Below, in pieces: positions 1 through 5,918 of a stretch of 15,513 bases of DNA (position 1 is the first letter of the stretch; every line of letters starts with the position of its first letter). The stretch comes from CAZXBB01 sp964638815 (GTDB taxonomy: Bacteria > Planctomycetota > Phycisphaerae > Phycisphaerales > SM1A02). The translations under genes and the position numbers were made by a program. The stretch is taken from contig CAZXBB010000084.1 of NCBI GenBank assembly GCA_964638815.1, positions 1 through 15,513 of the forward strand, in the 5' to 3' direction. The notes beneath the pieces are model-generated. The model did no database searches. It was not told the DNA's origin and was given only the letters and a program-made list of their open reading frames with translations.

Positions 1-137
1 GCCGCCGGAGCACGATCATTTCCGCCGTGGACGGCGTCGCCAAACCTCGCTGTATCGTCAAATACGGCGTCGGTTCGGCTCCTTGCCACGACGAAAAGCA
101 TCGCACTCAGGCAACGCCCCAGTTTTTCAACAGGCTG
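1..137. other. Left flank with no convincing gene; possible insertion-sequence end
   Basis: No coding region with recognisable protein content is seen here on either strand. The segment just past the sigma-factor stop reads on the minus strand CTAGCAGCCTGTTGAAAAAC. This resembles termini found on several insertion-sequence families, but that is a memory-based impression, not an alignment. A 6-bp perfect stem (133-138 with 144-149) spans the sigma stop codon and has no T-tract after it. A short minus-strand frame from about 99 to the edge looks unlike any family I know. Confidence 0.3.
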
Positions 138-704
138 CTAGGCGCAGCCGCCATCCTCTGGTTTGCAGCGCGAACAGGACTTGCCCTTGCGGAGCTCGAA
201 GTCGTAAGGCTTGCCCCTCGAATCGATGGCGACGCTGCAACAGTCGGTGAGTGCTGCATGAAGCCTGGCCCTGGCGCGCTGTGTCCTGGATTTCACCGTG
301 GAGACGGCGACGCCGAGCTCGCGAGCAATATCGGCTTGGCTCTGCCCATTCATATCCACGCGACGGAGCAGTTCCTGATCCTCTTTGTCGAGGAGTGTCA
401 GCATGGGCTCGAGGCATCGCGCCAGCTCGCCAGACGCATCCCCGTCTGCGTCTTCGCTGTGAAGCAAATCTGCGTCGCTACTGACCGTGACCGAACGCGA
501 GCGATACCGATCGCTGATCGCGCGGCGGGCAACGGTGAAGAGCCACGCCGGGACGCTGCCTTCGCTTACGCTGCCAGCCCGCTCGACGAGCTTCGCAAGT
601 ACATCCTGAAGCAGATCGTCCGCATCGGCTTCGGACTCGACCCGGCGCCGGATGAACGCTCGAAGCCTGGAAAGGAACTCGTTTGAGAGGATGGTGTCAA
701 TCAT
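138..704 (-). CDS. sigZ: SigZ-like ECF RNA polymerase sigma factor with cysteine-rich tail
   Basis: A 188-residue sigma-70 family factor that would direct RNA polymerase to a small promoter set. Region 2 is at about residues 5-70, with the acidic ADADDLLQDV stretch and the VPAWLFTVARRAISDRYR segment. Region 4 is at about 95-150, with the HTH SQADIARELGVAVSTVKSR. The tail after residue 154 holds C155, C156, C177, C180 and C187, and includes CCSVAIDSRGKPYDFE. A CC-x-x-D-x-x-G tail of this kind is what I associate with the SigZ group. The start is the ATG at 704; no clear Shine-Dalgarno precedes it. It lies 78 bp downstream of the DUF2703 gene on the same strand, so co-transcription is likely. 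No anti-sigma gene is in the window, and the cysteines could bind metal or respond to redox state (inference). Sigma-factor identity is firm; the SigZ subgroup is probable. Confidence 0.85.
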   Translation of the reverse strand: MIDTILSNEFLSRLRAFIRRRVESEADADDLLQDVLAKLVERAGSVSEGSVPAWLFTVARRAISDRYRSRSVTVSSDADLLHSEDADGDASGELARCLEPMLTLLDKEDQELLRRVDMNGQSQADIARELGVAVSTVKSRTQRARARLHAALTDCCSVAIDSRGKPYDFELRKGKSCSRCKPEDGGCA

Positions 705-782
705 GCATGCGCCAACAGGATGTCAGGGCTACGGGCGATTTTAGGGCATGTGCAAGGGTGAGTGCACACTGCGTCCCAACCC

Positions 783-1457
783 TCACCGGCAACCACACGC
801 CCCGGAAGCCTCAGCGCTGCCGCAACACGCTTCCTTCGCCACGGGTTCACAGCACGCCGATCGGTCGCAGCATTCACTCTCGGCAGCGCTGCCCGAGTGT
901 TTGGCGGCGGTGGCCGCGAAGTAGTTCCGCAGGTTCTCCGGCATTGTGTACGGCCCTGCAGGACGGCCGGTGGGAGGCGCGGCGTACGCCTGGAGGACCG
1001 CATCGACGATCATCGGCTTTGGAGCTTCCAGGTACTCCTTACCCTGCCAGACCCAGACGCGGCAATCAACGCCTCCTGCACACCCGCAGAGATCGCCGCA
1101 GTCCTGGCAGTTGCTTTCGCGCAGCTCGAACGCGATGTCGCGGCCGTCCACCCGGATGGTCGGCGAGGAGACGAATCGGAATCGCTCGGCCTCAGGGGCT
1201 GTTGCGATCACCCGCTTGCTGACCTTGACGGCGGCCCCGGTCTCCCGAAGCACGCTGGCGACGGACGTGATCGCTTCCTCCAGGTTGCGGTCGGTGCCGG
1301 TGCATCGGCCGCAGGTCTCGAGGTCCAACGCCAAGAGCTCAATCTCAATTGTCCGTCGTGATGCTTCCATGGCGGCATTCCTTTGGTTCGTCGAGGCACA
1401 TCCAGTGGCTAGCGGCACAAGCCCCAGCATCAAGAGTCGCAGTGCGCGGGTCCTCAA
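783..1457 (-). CDS. DUF2703-type cysteine-rich putative lipoprotein
   Basis: A 224-residue protein. Residues 1-20 form a lipoprotein-like signal peptide ending LATGC, with C20 as likely lipidation site, although Ala at -3 is not the usual Leu. Residues 35-155 match my recollection of DUF2703: a beta-strand start (TIEIELLALD), the CGRCTGT motif (C49, C52), and a second cluster C117, C120, C124, C126, C132. The tail from 190 holds eight more cysteines, including three CC pairs (196-197, 202-203, 211-212) and C221, C223. There are sixteen cysteines in all, which suggests envelope metal binding or thiol chemistry; no activity is established. The start is TTG at 1457, chosen because AAAGGAGA lies 5 nt upstream and the frame gives a signal peptide at once. 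The next gene on the strand is the SigZ-like factor, likely in one operon. Confidence 0.75.
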   Translation of the reverse strand: MRTRALRLLMLGLVPLATGCASTNQRNAAMEASRRTIEIELLALDLETCGRCTGTDRNLEEAITSVASVLRETGAAVKVSKRVIATAPEAERFRFVSSPTIRVDGRDIAFELRESNCQDCGDLCGCAGGVDCRVWVWQGKEYLEAPKPMIVDAVLQAYAAPPTGRPAGPYTMPENLRNYFAATAAKHSGSAAESECCDRSACCEPVAKEACCGSAEASGACGCR

Positions 1458-1462
1458 AGCGG

Positions 1463-1470
1463 TCTCCTTT
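1463..1470 (-). promoter_or_regulatory. Strong ribosome-binding site fixing the TTG start of the DUF2703 gene
   Basis: The minus strand reads AAAGGAGA, with GGAG ending 6 nt before the TTG at 1457-1455. It is one of the best Shine-Dalgarno matches in a window where most genes have weak ones, and it supports the non-ATG start. Confidence 0.75.
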
Positions 1471-1487
1471 CTGACCCGATGCCACGG

Positions 1488-1504
1488 GTCTCATCTATAG
1501 AGAC
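1488..1504 (-). promoter_or_regulatory. 17-bp palindrome overlapping a possible -10 box upstream of the DUF2703-sigma operon
   Basis: The plus strand reads GTCTCATCTATAGAGAC, a perfect 5-bp inverted repeat (1488-1492 and 1500-1504) around a 7-bp centre. Read on the minus strand, the centre contains TATAGA (1499-1494), 36 nt upstream of the TTG start and close to a sigma-70 -10 box. I find no good -35 at 16-18 bp. It could be an operator over the promoter, or part of an ECF promoter used by the neighbouring sigma factor. Function is inferred only from place and symmetry. Confidence 0.4.
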
Positions 1505-1539
1505 GGAGCCCGGGCCGAATGGACGCAACCTCCGGAAAC

Positions 1540-1564
1540 GGGGAACGGGGAACGGGGAATCGGG
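1540..1564 (+). repeat. Short G-run tandem repeat with G-quadruplex pattern
   Basis: Three GGGG runs (1540-1543, 1547-1550, 1554-1557) and one GGG run (1562-1564) are separated by 3-4 nt. This fits the common G3+N1-7 quadruplex rule. It comes from a 7-bp tandem repeat (CGGGGAA). It lies about 85 bp upstream of the minus-strand DUF2703 start, on that gene's template strand. Confidence 0.6.
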
Positions 1565-1716
1565 AACCTCAAAATGGTCAATTGAACAACGGGACACGGG
1601 AAGTCGGGAATTTCGGAGTGCCGCCTCGCCGCTGCATCTCGCGAAAGCGGTTGCGCTCACTCAACGGCCTTCCTTCTTAAGGCTTCGGTCCAATAACCCG
1701 AGCCTGAGCAAGGCTG

Positions 1717-2177
1717 TGTGCCCCGGTCCTTGGCTCGGCAAGGGCCGGGTCGTGTCGACAGTCTCGACCGCCGCCCGAGTGTCCAACCCCACCCGGCCCT
1801 GTCAGAGCACAGGACCGGGGGCACACCGGAACCGCGATGGCGGCTTGGCCGACCGTTGAAGAAGCGGCTGTGTGCCCCGGTCCTTGGCTCGGCAAGGGCC
1901 GGGTGGCGTCGAAAGTCTCCACTACCGTCGAGTGTCCGACCCCGCCCGGTCCTGTCAGAGCACAGGACCGGGGCACACCGGAACCGCGACGCCGGATCTG
2001 GCCGCCCGTTGCTGAAACAAGACTGTGTTCCCCGGTCCTTGGCTCAGTCTCCACCACCGTCGAGTCGTCCGGCGCCACCCGGCCCTGTCAGAGCACAGGA
2101 CCGGGGCACACCGGAACCGCGATGGCGGCTTGGCCAACCGTTGAGGAACTGCAACGCGCCGCAAGACTGTGTGCCCC
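1717..2177. repeat. Tandem array of inverted hairpin repeats (REPIN/BIME-like), family 1
   Basis: Three units of about 150 bp (starts 1717, 1871, 2024) plus a fragment at 2170-2177. Each unit has a left arm of about 34 nt starting TGTGCCCCGG and ending GGGCCGGGT (1717-1750, 1871-1904; shortened to 2024-2046 in unit three). It also has a right arm in inverse orientation ending ACCGGGGCACA (1791-1825, 1944-1976, 2077-2110). Each arm is itself a hairpin, CCCGGTCCTTG with CAAGGGCCGGG, containing a G-T wobble. The right arm's inverse differs mainly around the loop. A conserved spacer starting CCGGAACCGCGA follows each right arm. The layout is that of paired REP sequences. The segment from 1458 to 2186 has no gene that I can support. 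Confidence 0.85.
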
Positions 2178-2186
2178 GCGAGAGTC

Positions 2187-2756
2187 TCAGCCGCGTCGCC
2201 GGAAACCCGCGATGAGGCCGACCGCGGCGGATGCGGACGACGGGAGCGCGCCCTGGATGAACGTGCGGAAAGTCGCCGTCTGCGCGCGGATCCATGCGGA
2301 CACCGAGTCGTAGCGGCTGCCGATCTCCGTCCAGTCCACCTGGATCAGGTCGAAGTACTGGAGCGCGAAGAGCCCGATCAGCAGCAGGCCGATCCCGATG
2401 ATCGCGAGCTTCAGGAACGATCGCAACGCGTAGGCCACGCAGAACGCGGCGAAGAAGCTGAAGCCGAGCCTGAAGATCGTCGGCGACCACTCGCCGAGGA
2501 ACGTGCGGTCTGGGGCGTCGGCGCCGGCCGGCGTGTCGCCGGCCGCGAAACCCTGACGCAGCGCGGAGGTCGCCGTCGGCTCCGGCGTGTGACCCGTGTC
2601 ACCCGCGTCACCCGTGAACGCGCTGACCGCCATCAGGCCGCCGCCGCCGACAGTGACCACGAGCGAGAGGATCGCCATCACCTTCTGCCAGCCCGCGAGG
2701 CGCCCGGCAGCGCGGCCGGCGGAACTCCCGGATTCTGACTGGTCGAATCTGGACAT
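2187..2756 (-). CDS. FUN14-family membrane protein
   Basis: A 189-residue protein. With the ATG at 2756 as residue 1, a polar Ser/Gly-rich N-terminus is followed by a membrane helix at about 26-47, then a linker to about 90. The FUN14 core follows: SPTIFRLGFSFFAAFCVAYALR with Gly and small residues in the first helix, KLAIIGIGLLLIGLFALQYF in the second, and the closing VDW. A C-terminal amphipathic stretch ends near GLIAGFRRRG. The bacterial FUN14 role is unknown; the eukaryotic homologue FUNDC1 is an outer mitochondrial membrane mitophagy receptor, which should not be carried over. A GTG at 2816 could extend the protein by 20 residues, but it would begin inside the 13-bp tandem repeat, so I prefer 2756. 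No clear Shine-Dalgarno is present. It diverges from the zinc-ribbon membrane gene. Confidence 0.75.
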   Translation of the reverse strand: MSRFDQSESGSSAGRAAGRLAGWQKVMAILSLVVTVGGGGLMAVSAFTGDAGDTGHTPEPTATSALRQGFAAGDTPAGADAPDRTFLGEWSPTIFRLGFSFFAAFCVAYALRSFLKLAIIGIGLLLIGLFALQYFDLIQVDWTEIGSRYDSVSAWIRAQTATFRTFIQGALPSSASAAVGLIAGFRRRG

Positions 2757-2810
2757 GGTTGTGGCTCGTACTCGCGCGGCACCTCGTCGTGCCTCGTCCT
2801 CACCGCTGCT

Positions 2811-2905
2811 CGTCACGGGTCGTCGTCACGGGTCGTCGTCGCGGTTGGTCGCCGCGGTTGGTCGTCGCGGTTGGTCGCCGCGGCTCCTCGCCGCGGCTCG
2901 TCGTC
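2811..2905. repeat. 13-bp tandem repeat between divergent genes
   Basis: Two units of CGTCACGGGTCGT (2811-2836), a 4-bp remnant, then five units of the type GCGGTTGGTCGCC/GCGGTTGGTCGTC (2841-2905). The last two units vary to GCGGCTCCTCGCC and GCGGCTCGTCGTC. It sits in the 263-bp gap between the FUN14 gene and the zinc-ribbon gene and may separate their promoters. The period of 13 gives open frames in several registers, so overlapping reading frames here are not meaningful. Confidence 0.85.
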
Positions 2906-3004
2906 GACAAGAGCATACCCACCACCGCCACGAGCCGGAACCGGGAAACGACTGTGGCGAGGAACGGGCGTTTGACCCTGCACGCACGACCGCGGACCCG
3001 CGGG

Positions 3005-3010
3005 TACCAT
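3005..3010 (+). promoter_or_regulatory. Possible -10 box (TACCAT) for the zinc-ribbon/PHP operon
   Basis: TACCAT fits TANNNT and is followed by 9 nt and the GTG start at 3020, so transcription might begin at or near the start codon. The same TACCATC-N-GCGC sequence stands 6 nt before the start of the psd gene on the other strand. No -35 match is seen at normal spacing (TTGACC at 2972 is 27 bp away). Confidence 0.25.
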
Positions 3011-3019
3011 CCGCGCAGC

Positions 3020-4177
3020 GTGGAGCTTCGGCGACGCATCCTGAAGGCGCTGCTCGTGTCGCTGGCCCTGGCGGCGGTTGCCGGCGTCGCCGCCGTGCTG
3101 CTGCCCGGTCGCGACGTGATGCTGAAGGTGATGTTCACCGGCCTCGTCAGCGCGGTGGCGGCCGGCCTGCTCGTCGTCTTCTCGTTCATGATCACGCGCC
3201 CGGTCGCCCGCCCCGGCGGGCTGCTCGGCATGGCGGCCGTGCTCGTGGAGTTCGTGCTGTGCCTGGCGTTGATCTGGCTCGCTCCGGTGCTGAGCGGTCG
3301 CGTCGAGGAGAAGGTCGCGGCAACGATCGGCGTCATCGCGCCGACGTCGCTCCTGGCGGTCGCGTACCTTGCGCTCCTCGGACGCCCCCGGATGCGTCTC
3401 GCGTGCACGGCAGGCGCGGCGTCGGCGGCGGCGGCGCTCGTGCTCTTTCTCCTCGCGGCGTGGCTGCCCGGCGCCCCGTGGTCGCATCCGGAGTGGTGGG
3501 GCACGGCGTGGATCACGCTCGGCTACGGCATCCTCGTGTTCGCGTCTCTCGCGGGCATCCGCCACGGCGTACGAGACGTCTGGCGCTGGGCGGGCATCGT
3601 CGCGACGGTCATCGGCGCGGCGGCGCTCGTGACGCTCGTGTGGCGCGACGCCGGCCGGATGCCGGACAGCCAGGCGATCAAGAACTGCGTCGCCGTCTTC
3701 ACGAGCCTCGGCGCGCTCACCGCGCTCGCCGCGCTCACGCTGCTGGCGGATCTGCGGCCGGGGCAGCGATGGGTGCGCGCCGGCACGATCGCGGCGGCCG
3801 GGATGACCGCGCTCTTCGTGGACATCCTCGTCGTCGGCGGCGACGCGATCCCTCGCGAGCTGTTCGAGCGACTCGTCACGGCATCCGGCATCGTCACGGG
3901 CTGCGGCAGCCTCGCGCTCGTCGTGCTCGCGACGCTCAACCGGCGCGGCGCGATCGAGCCGTCGGCGGGCGCGCCGTCGGAGCTCGTCGTCATCTGCCCC
4001 GTGTGCCGCACGAAGCAGTCGGTGCCGGTCGGCGTCTCGGCGTGCCGGGACTGCGGCCTGCGGATGGAGATCAACATCGAGGAGCCGCGGTGCCCGTCGT
4101 GCGACTACCTGCTCTACCGGCTGACGTCCGACCGGTGCCCGGAATGCGGCGCCTCGCTTCGCCGGGAGGCCCCGTAG
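3020..4177 (+). CDS. Polytopic membrane protein with two C-terminal zinc ribbons
   Basis: A 385-residue protein from GTG 3020. About ten hydrophobic segments are visible, from LKALLVSLALAAVAGVAAVLL near the N-terminus to GIVTGCGSLALVVLATL at about residue 310. The last 60 residues hold four Cys pairs, CPVC, CRDC, CPSC and CPEC, which form two zinc-ribbon modules, presumably cytoplasmic. I recognise no named family; proteins of many helices plus a zinc ribbon are common in planctomycetes, with roles unassigned. The frame is open much further upstream, but only through the 13-bp repeat and basic low-complexity sequence. The GTG at 3020, directly before a typical Arg-rich N-terminus (VELRRRILKALL), is therefore the best start. 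The PHP gene follows after 10 bp, implying one transcript. Confidence 0.75.
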   Translation: MELRRRILKALLVSLALAAVAGVAAVLLPGRDVMLKVMFTGLVSAVAAGLLVVFSFMITRPVARPGGLLGMAAVLVEFVLCLALIWLAPVLSGRVEEKVAATIGVIAPTSLLAVAYLALLGRPRMRLACTAGAASAAAALVLFLLAAWLPGAPWSHPEWWGTAWITLGYGILVFASLAGIRHGVRDVWRWAGIVATVIGAAALVTLVWRDAGRMPDSQAIKNCVAVFTSLGALTALAALTLLADLRPGQRWVRAGTIAAAGMTALFVDILVVGGDAIPRELFERLVTASGIVTGCGSLALVVLATLNRRGAIEPSAGAPSELVVICPVCRTKQSVPVGVSACRDCGLRMEINIEEPRCPSCDYLLYRLTSDRCPECGASLRREAP

Positions 4178-4187
4178 GGCGCCCGCC

Positions 4188-5000
4188 ATGCTCGCCACCT
4201 ACCACAACCACACCAACTGGAGCGACGGCATCGCGTCGCTGGACGAAGTCGTCGATCGCGCGCGGACGCTCGGCGTCGATGAACTCGGCATCTCCGACCA
4301 CTACGTGCTGCACCCGTCGGGCCGCGTGCCGGGCTGGTCGATGAAGCCGGAGAAGGTCGGCGAGTACGCCGAGCACGTGCTCTCCCGTCGCGACGCGGAC
4401 GGGCCGACGATCCGTCTCGGCCTCGAGGTCGATTACTTCCCCGGCCAGGAGCAGGCGATCCGCGCGGCGCTGGACGGCATCCCGTTCGACTACCTCATCG
4501 GCTCCGTGCACCAGGTGGACGGGTTTCGAATCGACTCGCGCGCCGAGACATGGGCGGCGCTCGACGAGGACGAGCAGAACGAGAAGCACCGCGCGTACTG
4601 GCACGCGAAGCGCATGCTCGCGGAGAGCGGTCTCTTCACGATCGTCGCGCATCTCGATCTCTCGAAGAAGTTCGGGCACCGGCCGACGATCGACCTCGGC
4701 AGGGAGATCGCCGAGACCCTCGACGCGATCGCCGCGGCGGGGCTCGTCGTCGAGCTCAACACGGCCGGCTGGCACAAGCCGTGCCGCGACGGCTACCCGG
4801 CGCTCGACATCCTCAGGCAGTGCCGGCAACGCGAGATCCCCGTGACGCTGTCGTCGGACGCGCACGATCCCGATCACCTGCTGCGCGACTTCACCCGCGG
4901 GCGGGACCGCCTGCGCGAAGCGGGCTACCGGGAGATCGCGCGTTTCGCGGAGGGTGAGGTGACGTTCGAGCCTCTCGACGGGGCGATCGCGACGCGGTGA
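4188..5000 (+). CDS. PHP-family phosphoesterase, histidinol-phosphatase (HisJ/HisK) type
   Basis: A 270-residue single-domain PHP protein. Metal-binding residues are in place: H6 and H8 in YHNHTNWSDG, D13, H38 in SDH, E80 in GLEVDYF, H108 in GSVHQVD, H155 in VAHLDL, E189/N191 in VELNTAGW, and D224/H226 in SSDAHDP. The length and the GSVH and SSDAH motifs fit histidinol-phosphatases of the HisJ type, which remove phosphate from L-histidinol phosphate in histidine synthesis, probably with three divalent metals. No other his gene is in the window, so a different phosphoester substrate is possible. The start is ATG 4188, 10 bp after the zinc-ribbon gene, with the catalytic YHNH motif starting five residues in. 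Confidence 0.85.
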   Translation: MLATYHNHTNWSDGIASLDEVVDRARTLGVDELGISDHYVLHPSGRVPGWSMKPEKVGEYAEHVLSRRDADGPTIRLGLEVDYFPGQEQAIRAALDGIPFDYLIGSVHQVDGFRIDSRAETWAALDEDEQNEKHRAYWHAKRMLAESGLFTIVAHLDLSKKFGHRPTIDLGREIAETLDAIAAAGLVVELNTAGWHKPCRDGYPALDILRQCRQREIPVTLSSDAHDPDHLLRDFTRGRDRLREAGYREIARFAEGEVTFEPLDGAIATR

Positions 5001-5086
5001 CGGGTGACCTGCGGGTGACGGGCGTCGCTGATGGCTGATTGCCGATCGCCGACGCGCGCCCCGGACTCAGACCAGCGGACCGGGCC

Positions 5087-5155
5087 TACAAGACCGGGCG
5101 CACAAGACCGAGCGCACAAGACCGAGCGACAAGACCGAGCGCACAGGCCGACCCG
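5087..5155. repeat. 14-bp tandem repeat between convergent genes
   Basis: Five near-copies of CACAAGACCGAGCG: 5087-5100 (variant), 5101-5114 and 5115-5128 (identical), 5129-5141 (13 bp) and 5142-5155 (diverged). It lies in the 166-bp gap between the PHP gene and psd, which converge. No clear terminator hairpin with a T-tract is seen in the gap. Confidence 0.85.
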
Positions 5156-5166
5156 ACACCACCGCG

Positions 5167-5829
5167 TCACCCCTTCGGCGCCAGCGTGGCCAGCCGCGTG
5201 ATGCCGCCCTTCACGCGGTCGCCCTTCTTCACGTTGATGCGTACCGATCCGGGGCGCGGCAGGATCAGCTCCGCCGTCGAGCCGAACTTGATCATCCCGA
5301 ACTTGGCGCCGCGCACGACGTGGTCGCCTTCCTTCAGGGGGCACACGATGCGGCGGGCGATCAGGCCGGAGACCTGACGCAGACCGATCGTCTCGTCTCC
5401 CTCGATGCGGATGGCGAGGAGGTTCGACTCGTTGACCCTGGCGGACTCCTCCGTCTGCGCGTTCAGGAACTTGCCGGGCGTGTAGGTGATCTTCTCGACG
5501 ACGCCGTCGTACGGCGCGCGGTTGACGTGCACGTCCAGCACGCTGAGGAAGATCCGCACGAGCATCGCCGGACCGCCGACCGCGTCATGGTGGACGAGCT
5601 CCTCGACGGCGCTCACCTTCCCGTCGGCCGGGCTCAGCATCGTGCCGGGCGGCAGGTCACGCGGAACACGACGTATCGGATCGCGGAAGAACGAGACGAG
5701 CGCGACCCAGACGACGGCGACGGGGATCGTCCACCACCAGCCGGCGAAGAAGCCGATCGCCGCCGCGACGACCGCCGCGACGATCGTGATCGTGAGCCAT
5801 TCACGCAGGCCGTAGGGAGTGAGGGGCAT
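5167..5829 (-). CDS. psd: Phosphatidylserine decarboxylase (short, bacterial/archaeal type)
   Basis: A 220-residue pyruvoyl-dependent decarboxylase that converts phosphatidylserine to phosphatidylethanolamine at the inner membrane. Two membrane helices lie at about 12-30 and 32-48. The catalytic parts follow: SPADGKV with D69, DVHVNRAPYDG with H101, and the self-cleavage site KFGSTAEL. There G183-S184 is cut and S184 becomes the pyruvoyl group, giving a large beta chain and a short alpha chain. D69, H101 and S184 form the expected autocleavage triad. The 220-residue length fits the short class, in which the site reads (L/F)GS(S/T). The usual partner pssA is not adjacent. Start ATG 5829; no Shine-Dalgarno, but TACCAT lies 6 nt upstream. 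Confidence 0.93.
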   Translation of the reverse strand: MPLTPYGLREWLTITIVAAVVAAAIGFFAGWWWTIPVAVVWVALVSFFRDPIRRVPRDLPPGTMLSPADGKVSAVEELVHHDAVGGPAMLVRIFLSVLDVHVNRAPYDGVVEKITYTPGKFLNAQTEESARVNESNLLAIRIEGDETIGLRQVSGLIARRIVCPLKEGDHVVRGAKFGMIKFGSTAELILPRPGSVRINVKKGDRVKGGITRLATLAPKG

Positions 5830-5835
5830 GCGCAG

Positions 5836-5841
5836 ATGGTA
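5836..5841 (-). promoter_or_regulatory. Possible -10 box (TACCAT) for psd, compatible with a leaderless transcript
   Basis: The minus strand reads TACCAT, then CTGCGC, then ATG at 5829. A -10 box so close to the start codon would place transcription start at or near the ATG. No clear -35 is visible. Support is the lack of a Shine-Dalgarno and the similar arrangement at 3005-3020. Confidence 0.3.
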
Positions 5842-5918
5842 AGAGCAACCCGGGTCCCCGGGGCAGACGCGGATCGAATCCGCCGCGGAGCGCTCGGACC
5901 GTCAACTGCTCGCCCGGT

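Noticed and set aside
133..149. Rho-independent terminator after the sigma gene
   Set aside because: The 6-bp stem overlaps the stop codon and on the gene's strand is followed by TGTTGAAAAA, not a T-tract.
1717..2177. CRISPR array
   Set aside because: Period is about 150 bp, spacers are conserved between units, arms come in inverted pairs and no cas gene is present.
1479..2313. Plus-strand coding frames in the repeat array
   Set aside because: They only translate the repeat units in several registers; the repeated peptides follow the DNA period.
2757..2816. N-terminal extension of the FUN14 protein from GTG 2816
   Set aside because: The extra residues come from the edge of the 13-bp repeat and no ribosome site supports the GTG.
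2596..4344. 582-codon plus-strand frame overlapping the zinc-ribbon membrane gene
   Set aside because: Arg/Gly-rich product from an alternative register; the neighbouring frame has membrane helices and four Cys pairs.
4990..5080. Bidirectional terminator between the PHP gene and psd
   Set aside because: Only a GCGTCG/CGACGC stem with a loop of more than 20 nt and no T-tract can be drawn.
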